A DNA stretch of 64,000 nucleotides, from positions 868,001 to 932,000 of the forward strand of contig JALBUN010000009.1 of NCBI GenBank assembly GCA_025174535.1, read 5' to 3'. The translations under genes and the position numbers were made by a program. The DNA comes from Cantharellus purpuraceus. Lineage: Eukaryota > Basidiomycota > Agaricomycetes > Cantharellales > Hydnaceae. Shown one piece after another: positions 24,244-35,672 of the stretch (the first letter of the stretch is position 1; each line of letters opens with the position of its first letter). A model generated the notes under the pieces. It was given only the letters and a program-made list of their open reading frames with translations. It ran no database searches and was not told where the DNA came from.

Positions 24244-25486
24244 GCCGCAAAGCTGTGCATAGAAATTCTAATAATCATCTTCATAGGCCATTCCTATCGA
24301 TAGGCTTGGGTCCTGGTTGTAATGAGATCCACGGCTCGAATCTCACTAGCTATCATAGTCGTATGGCTTATGGTGCTCAACGTTGGGCGTTGGAGTTGGT
24401 GACAGCGGGCATTCTATAATCTAGTTGGGCCGGAATAGAAGGAACTCATTTGCCTATGGCTCGGTCATATTGAATGGGTAAGTCTGAGACTCCAGGCAGG
24501 ACAGAATGTCCATTAAATAGGAACTTGGCGAGACGGGCTGTATAGAATGAATGGGATGCGGAGGCGCGCTGGCCATCACAGGATGGCCAGGGTGCGATGG
24601 CATGCCTGCTCCCTGCTGAGTACTGAGTACTAATTGTGCATGAATTAGATACCCATGAGTACCGAGATTATCCGAGCCATTCTGCATCTAAGATTTTCTC
24701 ACCAGGTGTGAGACGTGTCCGTTGTGAAACATGGGGCATTCGAACATTGATGTAACCAGGACCCTGTAATGATACCCAAGGAGGACTTTGGGTTGGTATA
24801 TTGTAGAAGCGGGTGCCCACTATATCACAACCATAAAGCGAGATCCTATCGGACACAAGTTGTCTGGTGTCTTCTCAACCTTGTGCCATGCCAGTGTTCT
24901 TGCACGTGTCACTGTGAGTGCTGAGAGTCCTTTCCATATACGGTGGAAGGCACAAAACGTGTCAGTGACAACCAGCTATGGTTCATGGTAGACCTTATGC
25001 ACCCATCACCGGCACCATCCGTTTATCGATGTGCTTTAGAACCAGGAGCTGCGGTTAGACAGCTCAACGAATAATTTCTAAACACTGCTCACCCGAGTAA
25101 CACTCCTGAGATGTGCGCAAAGAGTAACATCGGGAAACGCACCCTACCTTTGAGACAGATGAATTGTGCTAGTACATCTTCTAACCGCATGCTACCATGA
25201 GGACCCTTTCGTTATTTAACGTTAACGTTCAATGTCAACGTTTTAACCGTGGAAATGAATGCCCTTGTTAGCAAAGTGAAGTTCTACATGAACACGGTTC
25301 GCATTGGTCGTAATATGGGCGAGAAACTGGAAAGAATGTACGTTCCGACTATCATATTCCCAAGTTGTAACCCGGCTTGCGAGTGAGTCATGACAATTCA
25401 GAGTCTGGATCAATCGGGTGCTTGAGATTGAGGTGCGAGTTGCGCAATCAACTTGCCCGCTGAAAACGACATGGCTCCCACGACCT
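24244..25486. other. Intergenic region with an AACGTT-rich patch
   Basis: About 1.24 kb without a recognisable gene. Near 25216-25245 the hexamer AACGTT or its close variants occur three times (TAACGTTAACGTT ... CAACGTTTTAACC). This is an imperfect palindromic cluster about 250 bp upstream of the next gene. A role as a binding site is only a guess. Confidence 0.35.
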
Positions 25487-26986
25487 ATGTATGACCCCAA
25501 CTCCCCTGACGAGCAGCCTGTTCCCTTACCGTCCGCCCCTCTGGTCACTTTAGGATCTAAAATTGTTCTCCAGCCTCCACTTTCTCGAAGAGGTCACGGT
25601 CCGGGACTGATAATCTTTCTCCCTTCTCTCAGATACGAAAGTGAGGTCGATTCACGCGTAAGGAAGCCCCTGGACCCAGCACCTGTACAAAAATGGGCGG
25701 AAGAAGGATTTGCTGTCGTTGGAATCACTAGTGGAAGTGATTCAACCGTAGAATCTGCGCTGAACCTTGCGGTCACGGCCCTTGTTAACCTGGAGGAAGT
25801 AGACATCAAAAACAAATTTGGAGTGCTTGGTATGATGCAATTCTTTTGGGGAGTTGAATAAACCAACGCCTTTCTACGCCTTGGCCCCCAGTGTATGACC
25901 CTCAACAGCTGTTGTCTGTGCTGGACGTGATATCGAAGGAGCCGCGTCTTGCATGCATTGTGTCATATGGTGCTCACTCCCAAGAATATCCCGTTCCTCT
26001 GCTCAGCCACATCCCCAACACGGACCAACATCCACATACGAACACGCAAACGATTTCCTGTCACAAGTATTCAACTGCAGGAGTGTTCTTTGTCCTGCCT
26101 CATAGCCCAGATTATCATGCAGGGTCTGCTGCAGTCTCCCATACTCGAAGCCTGGTTTTTCTACGGAAATGCATTGGTGGACCGTACTTTGACATAGAGG
26201 CCGTATGGGACGAGCATACATACTTCGAGTTTGAGGTTAGAAGCGTCGCCAAAACAATGGGCACGATGGTGGTATGCCTTTCTATTTATTTGAACATGAT
26301 CAAAGTACGAAAATCCCCCTGTAGGCAGAACCCTATGTCAATCATGTTCCAACGGTTAGAACTAGGCTGAGCCAATGACTTCAGCGGTTAAGACAGGCCC
26401 ACTAAATTATTGGTAGATGACCGGTGGGATGGGGCGGAAAGACCTTTCGGTCTTCTATCGAGATCATTTTATCTTCTCGTGCGCTCCATAACTTCTATAC
26501 ACCACAAACCAATAACAATCCTCAGAAATCCAGCCGATGCTGCTCTTGAGCCTGTTTCAAGAACAGTCGGGGCCGACAGAATCATTGGTGAGTCTAATTG
26601 TGAATGTTAACTTGCTGCACTTTGATCTTGGTCTCCAAACCCTTCCCCGCACAGATGAATTCATCTTTACTATGACTCACGACAGAGTTGTGGACTGGCT
26701 CCTTCCAGGAGTACCTCCTTCGGGACAGAAAGTAGCCATTCCGATGATGAGTGTAGTCAATGTGCGCGGAGACCGTCTGTATCATGAACACATCTGGTGG
26801 GACCAAGCTGGAGCTCTTAAACAAGTAGGCATCCTTCCAACGCACGTGCCCCATCCTCTACCTGATGGGAAACAGAGTCTTCGTCTTCCTGTCGCCGGGA
26901 TCGAAGCAGCTAGCCTATTGGCCGATGAAACCGCTGGCAGGAGCAACGAGATGCTCGGAGAGAATTGGGGAGTTAATGACATCTGA
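25487..26986 (+). CDS. Dienelactone hydrolase-like / SnoaL-like protein (carboxymethylenebutenolidase-type annotation)
   Basis: The product resembles a common fungal two-part protein: an N-terminal alpha/beta-hydrolase-like half followed by a SnoaL-like cone-shaped half. It starts MYDPNSPDEQPVPLPSAPLV. Then come LQPPLSRRGHGPGLIIFLPS, VQKWAEEGFAVVGITSG, a YGAHSQEYPVPLL region and STAGVFFVLPHSPDYHAGSA, with a possible His in the hydrolase half. The second half shows TYFEFEVRSVAKTMGTMV, HVPTMTGGMGRKDLSVFYRD, FIFTMTHDRVVDWLLPG and RGDRLYHEHIWWDQAGALK, and the protein ends MLGENWGVNDI. Six or more exons. I did not find a clear GxCxG or GxSxG nucleophile elbow, so the hydrolase half may be inactive. 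Exon joins around 26040-26400 are approximate. Confidence 0.8.
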
Positions 26987-27156
26987 TATATTATTGTCAT
27001 ATGCATCTGCGCATTGCAAATACAACCAAAAGCCCCTTAGTCATGATGTGTTTACATACATAGTGCATATAGGGCACCTGGTAGTGGCCCTAACAAGAAG
27101 ATGAAACCATAGAATGAGTTGAAAGATGCCAAAGATTTAACGACAGAGAAGGGAGC

Positions 27157-30100
27157 TTATGCCTTTGACCTGGGAGGGTCATCCTCATCACTCGCCGTCT
27201 CAATAGTTGCCGCATATTTGGATTTATTGGATTTTAGAGACCGCAAGGAACCCGGACGAGAATGCGCATGTAGATTGATACGATCGTGTGTTACCGGGTT
27301 GGGCAGAGCCGCCGTGCTACCACTAGCAAGATAAGCCGGGTCAACGTAAGTACTTGGGTCAAATTTCTTGTATGCAGAAGCGAGGGAGGTGGAAGAGACC
27401 TTTTTCTTTATATCCCCGTCACCTGCGTAAAGGGACGTAGGGCGTCCTAATGCCGGAGTCGTGGTTCGAGCTGAGACACCATTACTATCACCCCAGCCTG
27501 TCGTGGACATATGAGCCGCGGAGCCGTATGGGCTACCAGCGACTGAGTCCGGGAGAGGCATACGAGCAGGCGTCATTGGGTATTTAATACTCGAAGGAGG
27601 CGGGCCAACCTCATACAGCCCTATCCCTGAGGTACGGGGCAACTCGTGGTATGTGGTGTATGCCGAACCCCGTGGCGCAGATGATATGTCAGGTAGTCCC
27701 GCGGTAGTTGGGGCGGTACTGAGGGGTAAGGGAATTCTAGAGGGTGTATGACCGGAGAAGCCAGGAGGACCTCCCTGTGGTGGCAGTGTGTTTGTGCCCA
27801 AATATGGCGTCTTTGAGGGCAAACCAGAAGCGCTCATTCCGGGGGTCCTGGGAGCAGCTGCCGATGAGAACGCTTCAAGGACTTCGGGGGGACCTTGCAC
27901 AGGTACAAATCCAGGAGGTAGACTAAACTGAGTAGAACGGGGTGTGTCGAGACTCATGGGCATTTGCCCCGAAGTATGAGGGAGCGGTACTCTGGAAGGA
28001 GTCATAGGAAGCCCTTGTGAAGGTACAAAACCAGGGGGCAGATTAGCATCTGCCGGGTGAGGAGTCCCAAGGCTCATGGGGACTTGACCAGTTGTTTGCG
28101 GTAACGGTACCCTGGAAGGCGACAAAGGAGAACCTTGCACTGAATGACGACGGGATGGTGTTGCAGGTGGCACATCCCTTTGTGCTGGACTTACGCGATT
28201 GCTACCGAGACTGACCTTTGAACCGCTGGATGCAGGGCGAGACTAAGCAGTATCAAGCAAGAAAGCGACTTAATGAAGGACAAAAATCAAGGTGGAAAAC
28301 ATCAATCTACCGGAGGCTGAATGGTAATCCCAGGAACAGTAGAAGCGGACGCTGCTCTGCGGTGACCTCTGAACTCGGGTGTACGAGTGGAAATAGCGTT
28401 CTCTTCGGGTGAGGATTGGGAATCGAAAGTAGGAAAGGCTCTTCCAGTGCCAAACGCATCGTACATCTCTGCCTGTTTCTCTAACATCTCGACGTCTCTG
28501 CTAGCAGCTAGTCGCTCGGGCATTTTCGGGTTAGGTCGTCTACGTGGAGCACTGTCCTTAGTCGTCGACGACCTAATAGAAACCTGCAAACGGTGTCTCA
28601 TTCTCAAGCCTGTGGACGCCTTTGCCGGTGAAACACTTACATCATCTCTGATAGTTCGGGAAGTGTTTCTATTTTCACCTGATGGTGAAAACCGCAGCTG
28701 CTCAGCAATGATACGCCGGTGGGCGAGCTCTTTCGGTGACAGCGGAGACTCTGAAAATTCAGCGTATTCCCTTGGATCATTGAGGATCCCCTGGCTAACA
28801 GGAGCTTCCTTTGCAATATCTCTACTTATTGATGGTATCTTAATTTGAGGCGTCGCAAAGCGTTCAGGTTCGGGGCTTTCCGCAGATGTACTTCCACCTT
28901 CCATAATAACGCTTAACTGACTGCCATTGTTGCGTCCCATACCCAACACACGAACGCGCTCGGGCTGCTCGACGATCTCAAATTGCGAGAACTCAGTGGA
29001 TGTATCTGATGGTGATGAGCGCCCGGGGGCATGCAACCCAGTGCCTGCACGGGGTGGTCCTGTGCGTTGACGCTGTTTTCCTTTGTTCGGGCGGTCTGAT
29101 CCTGGTGCTGGGAGCGGAGGGAGTGGGGGCGACTCGCCGCGCGTCGCAAAGTCCCGTGCTAGAACTTTGCTTGGCTTCACGTTGCTTTCAGTGATGACAC
29201 TGGGTGGTGCTGGTGCTGGGTCTGGTTCGGGCATGGCCATCAATGGTTCGGGAGGAGTAGGTTCCTGTACAGTAATGGTAGGGGCAGCATTGCCGGTAGT
29301 CTCTGGTGCTTGTAAACTTTGTGGGAACTCATTCCCGAGCACTGGAGGAAGAGGAAGCGCCGGTGAGTGTGGACTCGTCGGAGTATGTTGCAAGTCATGG
29401 GGAGGAGGTAGAGAAACAAGGCCATTTTCCTGAAGAGGGATGTAACCGTCAGGCAGTGGTGAGTTAGTGCCAAGACGTGGGGTAGATTGTCGTTTCTGGA
29501 TTGGTAAAGGAGATATTCGTCCTTGAGAAGCTGGGCTAAGCCGAGGGGATGTAGGTCGAGTGGTGGTGTCGACACGTATGGAATTCCTGACAGAGCGCGT
29601 TGATGCAACATCTGGATTCGATTGGGGAGGCTTTGGGTCTGAGTTTACACGGATGCGTGGCCTGACGCTCTGTGCAAGGCTCCCAGAACGCTTGTGGCTG
29701 GCATGCGGCGTTGCAGTATGGGTAGAGGTAGCTCCAGACCTGTCCCGAGGTGCATTATCGGGTGTGCGCATGGTGGTAGAAACCGGTAGCGGGGCCGCTG
29801 ATCGAGATCCCATGGATGACATCGATGTCACTAGTGGCTGTTGACCAACACTCGTCAAAGGTGGCGTGACAGACGAGCGAGAGCTAACGCTGGCGTTGTC
29901 GAAGAGCCCTAATTCTTTATAGGCTTGCTGGGCACCAAGGTTCCAGCCCTCCTCCCTGCCTTGTTCTCGAGCTTGCTGGATCTCGATCTTCATGGTTATC
30001 GCCCTTGCTTTGCTTCGCTCCCTCGCAGCCTCTTCCTCAGCTCGTTCTTTCTCGGTAGCCAGACTGTCTAGTTCCTTCTGAGCGCGCAGAATCTCGTTGC

Positions 30101-30626
30101 GCGCTACCTCTAACTGGGCCTGGTAGGCCTTTAAGGTCTCTTGCTCCCGCTGAGCATTAACCTGTGCGGCATGCCGAGCAGCCTGAAGAGCCAAGACGCG
30201 GGCTTCTGCCTCGCGGGCCCTTGTCTCAGCTTCGGTTGCACGACGGCTTTCTTGATCAAGACGCTCCGATGTTTGTAAAAGGACCTTGCGTAACCCCACG
30301 ACCTCAAGCTCGTCATGTGCAAGCAAACGAGTGAGCTGGCGTGCTTGAAGCAATGTCGTGTCAGTGGTACTATCTAATCCTCGCTCCTTATGAGGACGTA
30401 AACGATCTCGCTTATGAGACGATGTTCCTCGGGGCTTTGATCTATGAGCCTTGTGACTATCGGCATCTGAGAGGAGTTCTGTTCGAGGAGAGAAGCTTGA
30501 GTCAGTGGAGGATTTCTCGAGGATTTTTCGAAATTTAGAGCTGCAATGAATGTCGATTAGTGGAGTGAGTGTAGACAATGAATGCACGCACGCTTCATCG
30601 CTGCGAACGCTCTGCTCACCAGGCAT
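27157..30626 (-). CDS. Uncharacterised coiled-coil and proline/serine-rich protein (about 1,100 residues)
   Basis: No known enzyme domain. Likely exons: 30626 to about 30591 (MPGEQSVRSDEA), then a short intron with CTAAT branch and TTGCAG end. A very long exon down to about 28308 follows, then an intron, and a last exon from about 28215 to the stop at 27157. Residues about 70-270 form a strong Arg/Glu/Ala coiled coil (RLDQESRRATEAETRAREAE, EEEAARERSKARAITMKIE). The rest is disordered, rich in Ser, Pro and Thr. A GHRRAASASTVPG patch sits before the last exon. The last exon has a 40-residue tandem duplication and four (T/S)P(S/A)R(V/I/M)PLP motifs. It ends ATIETASDEDDPPRSKA. The design suggests a cytoskeletal or scaffold protein, which is inference only. 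Confidence 0.75.
27883..28122 (-). repeat. Coding tandem duplication of about 120 bp (two 40-residue units)
   Basis: Two adjacent units in the proline-rich protein share the pattern (S/T)PSRVPLPxTxGQxPMSLxTP followed by LPPGFVPxQGxP. About 25 of 40 positions are identical by eye. Single (T/S)PxRxPLP cores recur farther downstream in the same exon. Confidence 0.75.
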
Positions 30627-30971
30627 GGTATGCTGGTCGTGAGAGTGTGCTTAGTGATGGTGGCAAGGGCAAAGGGGATACGAACGCATACTCAAGAGGC
30701 CCGAAATCCGAATGTGGCGTCAGCAGACGCGCGAAGGCACCCAAACCACGTTTCTGTGACGCAGCAGGACGCAGCTCAATGAGTTATGAGCAGTGGTCCA
30801 AATCAGGAAACAAATAACGAATTTTCAGGGGAGAAACAGATGCTGGCAAATGGATGAACGTGTCCAAGTAGAAGCAGAACACTTTGAATAGGTCACGTGG
30901 TATGTTGTATTATCTAATGGAAGCACGGTTATATGAACCTCTTAAGGATCGCAAGCCCACCCGGCGCCAGT
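30627..30971. other. Short intergenic stretch before tRNA-Lys
   Basis: Contains the upstream region of the coiled-coil protein gene (minus strand). No other feature recognised. Confidence 0.4.
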
Positions 30972-31058
30972 GCCTTGCTAGCTCAATCGGTAGAGCGTGA
31001 GACTCTTAACGTCCGAGAGTACATCTCAAGGTTGCGGGTTCGACCCCCGCGTGAGGCT
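30972..31058 (+). tRNA. tRNA-Lys (CUU) with a 14-nt intron
   Basis: Acceptor GCCTTGC pairs with GTGAGGC using one G-T and one T-G pair. The D loop reads AGCTCAATCGGTAGAGC. Anticodon stem is TGAGA/TCTCA and the T arm is GCGGG-TTCGACC-CCCGC. Anticodon CTT is at 31005-31007. Between the stem halves are 21 nt, so a 14-nt intron (31009-31022) sits at the 37/38 position. Discriminator T or the following base is not critical to the call. Confidence 0.9.
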
Positions 31059-31059
31059 A

Positions 31060-32543
31060 GAGACTTTCCCTTTTTGTTTTATTCTTCGCTACCTCCGTCA
31101 TTGCGTCTCGTGCAATGGAACGGTATATATAATTTCAGTTCAAGAAGTAGTTTTAATACCATCTGGCCAGACAAAATGCCCCATTATAACTAGCAGGCTA
31201 CTCAGTGAGCACTGGGAAGAGCTTTAGACTATATCATGTTTCAAAAGTTGCTAAATCAAGACAATGAAGTTTGATATTCATTATGGTGTTTTCAGAATGC
31301 CCGAAAACGCGACTGCAGGGGAAACATGTCTTGCATAGTCTGCAAGTGATCATTTGGGGTCTATACTGAGCTGAGCTCTCAGATCTTAATTACTGCATGT
31401 AACTAGATTTCCCAGCGGCAAGATGCATGCGTACCAAGTATCATTAGAAAGATTCAAAGGTACGCTCCTCATGAAGATTTCACAAAAGAAACGACATGTA
31501 CCCGACTTACTACACAATCTTGCCGAAGGACTTGTAGGCCAGCCTGGTCTTTCAATTGAAACTCCTGGTGACTCAAGAACTGTCGCTACCTTGTGTTTCT
31601 GTATACACACCGTAACTTGTAACCGGTAGCTTCAAGGGACACCGCCCGTGTAAAAATTGTTTTCTTGACAATAAAGAATGCATTGCGAAAAACAACCTGC
31701 CAGAAATCAGAGCCACTGCTGTAACGCAAACACTGCTCGTTTACTGCAAGGAATTGTCCTGGTACCTAGATATGGGAGGACTGCGGCAAGGGTCATGGAT
31801 ATCAGCGACATATAGTCTATTCATTAGTCTGCAAAGCAGAGTGTCAACGTTGATGCATGTTCGCTTATGTAGGAGAAAGTCGGAGAACCAGGTTTTGACA
31901 GATGGCGGCCCATCGAGGGATTTATCGGAGTAGGGTTAATAAGCACGAAGAACGCTGGCATCCACCGCCACAATCTAACAGATATACACCCGTCCCGCGT
32001 GTCTGAAAAATTATGGCAAGCCTCGTGAGGATGACCGGGCACATTCGGGACTGTGAGAATGGTGCTGGTGATGATTCATCTTCACTACTCTCGGCCACAG
32101 GAATGAGTGCCGTTGTTCTTGATTATACGTTGTGAGGTCGTCAGATTAGGCACGCCGATATGACAAGCTACTCGCCCGAGTTCATGGCCAGCAACCTGCA
32201 TGGCTTTTTCTCTAATAGGTAAGTAAACCAGCCATGCGGTCTATCATACTTATGGCGCGTGGGAGGCATTTGGGCTGCGAAGTTTGATTATGCCCCCGAC
32301 CAACTTACGTATCTTGAGCTCTTGAGAGTTATACGGCTCCATATCATTGGTCTATGAAATATTGCAAGAACTCGAATATCTTGGCGTGTCTGAACATATG
32401 CGGCAATTGACGTGATTTAATAACTTCATATGCCCCGGTTGCACTCGCCCGACTTGTGGGCTGTATGATCTACCTAATCAGCATGCGGGGATCTTTCTGA
32501 AACCAACGTCAACCGTCTTTGCACTCCCTCTCATTCTAGCGCA
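31060..32543. other. Gene-poor region between tRNA-Lys and a DUF6533 gene
   Basis: About 1.5 kb with only short frames lacking recognisable motifs on either strand. Confidence 0.4.
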
Positions 32544-34293
32544 ATGGGCTTTCTCGCGCATCACCCTGGAGTCTACCACGTGCAATTAACCCGCTATGTA
32601 CAAGGTGAGCATCGTTCACATATATTACTGCAAGTTGCAACAGGAACAAACATTCATCTATGTTTGCCAGTGGCCAGCCTTACTGTGGTGCTTTATGACC
32701 ATCGTAAGTGGAGATGAGACGTCTCAAGCACTTCCCAGTTCCATTGCATATTGTGATTCAGAAATGAAGAAGTTTTAAGTCTGGAATGACCGATTCGTTT
32801 GGCTGACTTGCAACTCGACAGTTTTGACATTTTCAAAAGAGGTGAACATGCCATTATATACAAGTATGCGTGCTCATTGACATCTTTGGTACAGGTTGAC
32901 TTGGTCTGGGTAAGTTTCATAAGTTCTTACCTTCCTGAAATACCAACTACCAACTCTGGTCGTCATAGCGAGGAGCAAGCCCAAAGTCATGGCCACGGCT
33001 AATCTTCCTTGCTGCGAGATATGCTTGTCCCCTAGTCTTGGCTGTTAATGCATTCGGTATGTACACCCAAGCGCACCACATGCACCTTGGTTCTGAAAAC
33101 TTCCTCAGCTCTCCTTAATCTTCATAGCTCGAAAGAGGTCAGTGAACCTATATCTGTAGTAATTCTGATCTCATCAATTTTCACCTTCGGTTGTATTTGT
33201 AACTCAAGTTGTGCGCACTTTGTTCCCTCCCTCAGTGGCGTTAGCTGACCTCTTTTTCCAGCTGTAAGCACAGCAATATGTGTCGCGTGTAAGACCATTC
33301 ATTGTCGTTCTTTATGTTGAAAGGCCGGGGGTGGTTACTCTTTCACGGATGGTCCGGTTATGCCTTGTTTGCTGGTGTGCAAGGTCTGTCTCATATGTAC
33401 TTGTACCCCAGATTCCAGACTGATGTCGTTGCCTAGTGATATCTCAGATGCGCCTATGGGCTATGTACCGAAGCACGAAAATCCTGATCGCAATGTCGGT
33501 ATTTGTTTGCCTGTCATTGGTGGCCATGGGCGTGATTGAAGGCTTGGGTTACTCCAAAGTGCAAGGTGAATTATTCACATGCCAAAATACATTCTCATGG
33601 TCTCAACTCTCCAAGTCACCTCTGAACCTGTGCTTAACCTTATACATATCTGTGGTCCTGGTCCCTTGCCCCGCTTTGTCTATACCTTTTGGTGAGTGCG
33701 GTTCCCTCCCTTTTCAACTAATTATAACTTGGACTCGCTCACGGAACTGTCAGGATACCCCCGCTATTGGTTGAATCTGTTTCCGTTGCTCTTGTGATCT
33801 ACAAGGCAATACTGTATTTCCAAACGGATTCCCCGCGAGAATGGGCTGGATCGAGGTTTATGAGCTCCATATTGCGATACAGCGTGATTTACTTCATCGT
33901 GTAATGCCTTCCTAACACTCATTAGGGTATTGACTAATCTCACAATGGTCACCTATGTGCAGAGTTCTTGCCGTCTACCTTGCGAATTTATATGTGTGGT
34001 CACGGCTACCCGTATGTATCTCACAGACTGGAAATTGAATGTCTACTCACTCAACTAAATGCCAGGTTAACGCATATGAGCTCTTTATCCCGCTCACATT
34101 CGCGCTACCGAGTATAGCAGGCAACCGGATGCTCCTTTCACTTAGGAGTGTATTTTATGCTGACCACAATGTACTTCCTGTACAAGACGACACCATCGGT
34201 CTTACTCTTGTCAATCAGGACAGGGGGCTCACCGTACACGAACATAATCCACTGAGGGAGTTCGACTCGTTTTTTGGAGAGAGACGCCACTGA
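32544..34293 (+). CDS. DUF6533-type seven-helix membrane protein (copy 1)
   Basis: Integral membrane protein of a large basidiomycete family of unknown function. It starts MGFLAHHPGVYHVQLTRYVQ. After an intron come VASLTVVLYDHLLTFSKEV, the hallmark of DUF6533 (LYDHxLTxxxEV), and VW with RGASPKSWPRLIFLAARY, then CPLVLAVNAFG. Later exons give WSGYALFAGVQ, MRLWAMYRSTKILIAMSVFV, PPLLVESVSVALVIYKAIL, YSVIYFIVVLAVYLANLYVW, then LPSIAGNRMLLSLRSVFY, typical of the C-terminal end of the last helix. It ends EFDSFFGERRH. At least eight short exons. I assign the family from the N-terminal motif and the order of hydrophobic exons. Several joins between 33040 and 33440 are tentative, so a damaged exon there cannot be excluded. 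Confidence 0.75.
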
Positions 34294-34706
34294 CTTATCT
34301 AGTGGCGCATGTCTGTCCCTTATGCACACTGCTGGTCATTAGCTGCATTAATAAATTTCTTCAGTAAATGATCATGGTCTGTTTATAAACATTCCTAAGT
34401 TTGATTTTTCTTCCGAATCAAACTTAATGTTAACGAGCTTTTAAGTACCCATAGGCTTAGGACCTTTTAATGCTCGGCGATGAATGGTTCCAAGAATAAG
34501 CTCTGAGCTGGGTCTACGATATCATATTGAAGCCATCAAACTTGACAATTGCAGGATACATTTCACTGATGTAAGATTCCGTTCAACTCTATTTTAAAAA
34601 TGGCCCTAGGGTCAAGACGTTCGCCCAAACAAGCATTGCGTTGCATCAGATTGATCACCGGTAGTGACCTACTTACTGTACAGCAAAGATAGTACTCACC
34701 CATGTT
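34294..34706. other. Intergenic region, AT-rich
   Basis: About 410 bp between the 3' ends of a DUF6533 gene and IES6, which converge. No gene recognised. Confidence 0.4.
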
Positions 34707-35440
34707 TCATTTTACCACAGGATTCACGCCTCGAGCTGCAAGGTAAGCCCTCTCGGCATCTGTGTTCTGCGCAAAAATATGGAAATTAGAAGGCTGCAAG
34801 ACTAATGAAAAACGTTAGGTTGGCTGACCAGGTTCTTGATCAGATCGTAGATACTTCTGTCATGATAACGAAGGTGTGTCGCAGGATCCGTATAAGGTGC
34901 CTATAAGTGTTCCATAAGTCTACAATCAGAAGATACAATATAGGTACCAATCGAGCTGTACCTCTAGTCCGGTAATGTCACAATAATGCTTTTGAGGAAG
35001 TACAGACGGTGGTGCCTCTATTGATGTATCTGTTAGATATCAACATTGAGTTCAATGGAGCACATAGATCCACAATCGTGACTTGCAGGTAGGCATCTCA
35101 CTATCATCCACTTCCTTCCCAGGCTTTGGTCCTTCACCGTCAACGTCCATTGCGTCCTTCACCTTGTCTCGTTCTTGGCGTATTTTCTCCCGCTCTGCCG
35201 CAAGGACAAATTTCAGACCTTTAGTGCGACGGTTGACATTCTTTGTGTAATAAGGATTCTTAAAGGGTCGAGGATGGTGTAAATACGAGAGCATTTCACC
35301 CCAAGACTGAAGGAAAGAAAATGAGCGTATATTTTAATCAACACATAGTCACGTACGGGTCCTTGAGGAGGTACCGATCCCTCAACTGATGTTGCTGCAG
35401 ATTTTCGTTTTCCTTTTGGAGGCCTATTACGTGGCAACAC
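34707..35440 (-). CDS. IES6: INO80 chromatin-remodelling complex subunit Ies6 (YL1 C-terminal domain)
   Basis: Small subunit that helps anchor Arp5 in the INO80 complex. The visible chain has RPPKGKRKSAATS, SWGEMLSYLHHPRPFKNPYY, RRTKGLKFVLAAEREKIRQE and DAMDVDGEG. Then follow YINIEAPPSVLPQKHYCD, ITGLE, APYTDPATHLRYHDRSIYDL and NTDAERAYLAARGVNPVVK before a TGA at 34709-34707. The last parts are the YL1_C domain. Four or five exons with introns of 50-70 bp. The 5' end is unsettled: the frame before RPPKGKR opens from a TTG at 35440 and I could not find an in-frame ATG or a convincing upstream exon, so the given end at 35440 is provisional. It faces ULA1 head to head across about 200 bp. Confidence 0.85.
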
Positions 35441-35672
35441 TTCAGTTATAATTCTTGGGAAGACTCATGGCTGAATATTCTGAATGCTTACATCGCGGAG
35501 AATGGCCAAGATAAAATGATCCCGCGGCGGCTTTCACAATGTTCCTACGAGCGCCACAGCCATCACCTTCCCTCGCTTTGATGGCTCACGACCAGGGTCA
35601 GGATTCACAAGATTTAGAGCAAGCAACAACCGCCATACTACTTTCTCCGTGAGCTCCTCCCATCATTTCTCA
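35441..35672. promoter_or_regulatory. Shared divergent promoter region between IES6 and ULA1
   Basis: Two conserved genes start facing away from each other with only about 230 bp between the first recognisable codons. Any promoter of both must lie here. No clear TATA box was seen. Part may still be the first exon of IES6. Confidence 0.5.

Noticed and set aside
28387..29844. Several plus-strand frames of 90-150 codons
   Set aside because: Antisense to the long exon of the coiled-coil/disordered protein, whose coiled coil and repeats support the minus strand.
34138..34329. Minus-strand frame starting MCIRDRH, like the peptide produced by Nextera transposase adapter contamination
   Set aside because: The DNA differs from the adapter at several positions (GTGCATAAGGGACAG rather than GTGTATAAGAGACAG) and lies inside the 3' end of the DUF6533 gene on the other strand. 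Chance likeness, not adapter.
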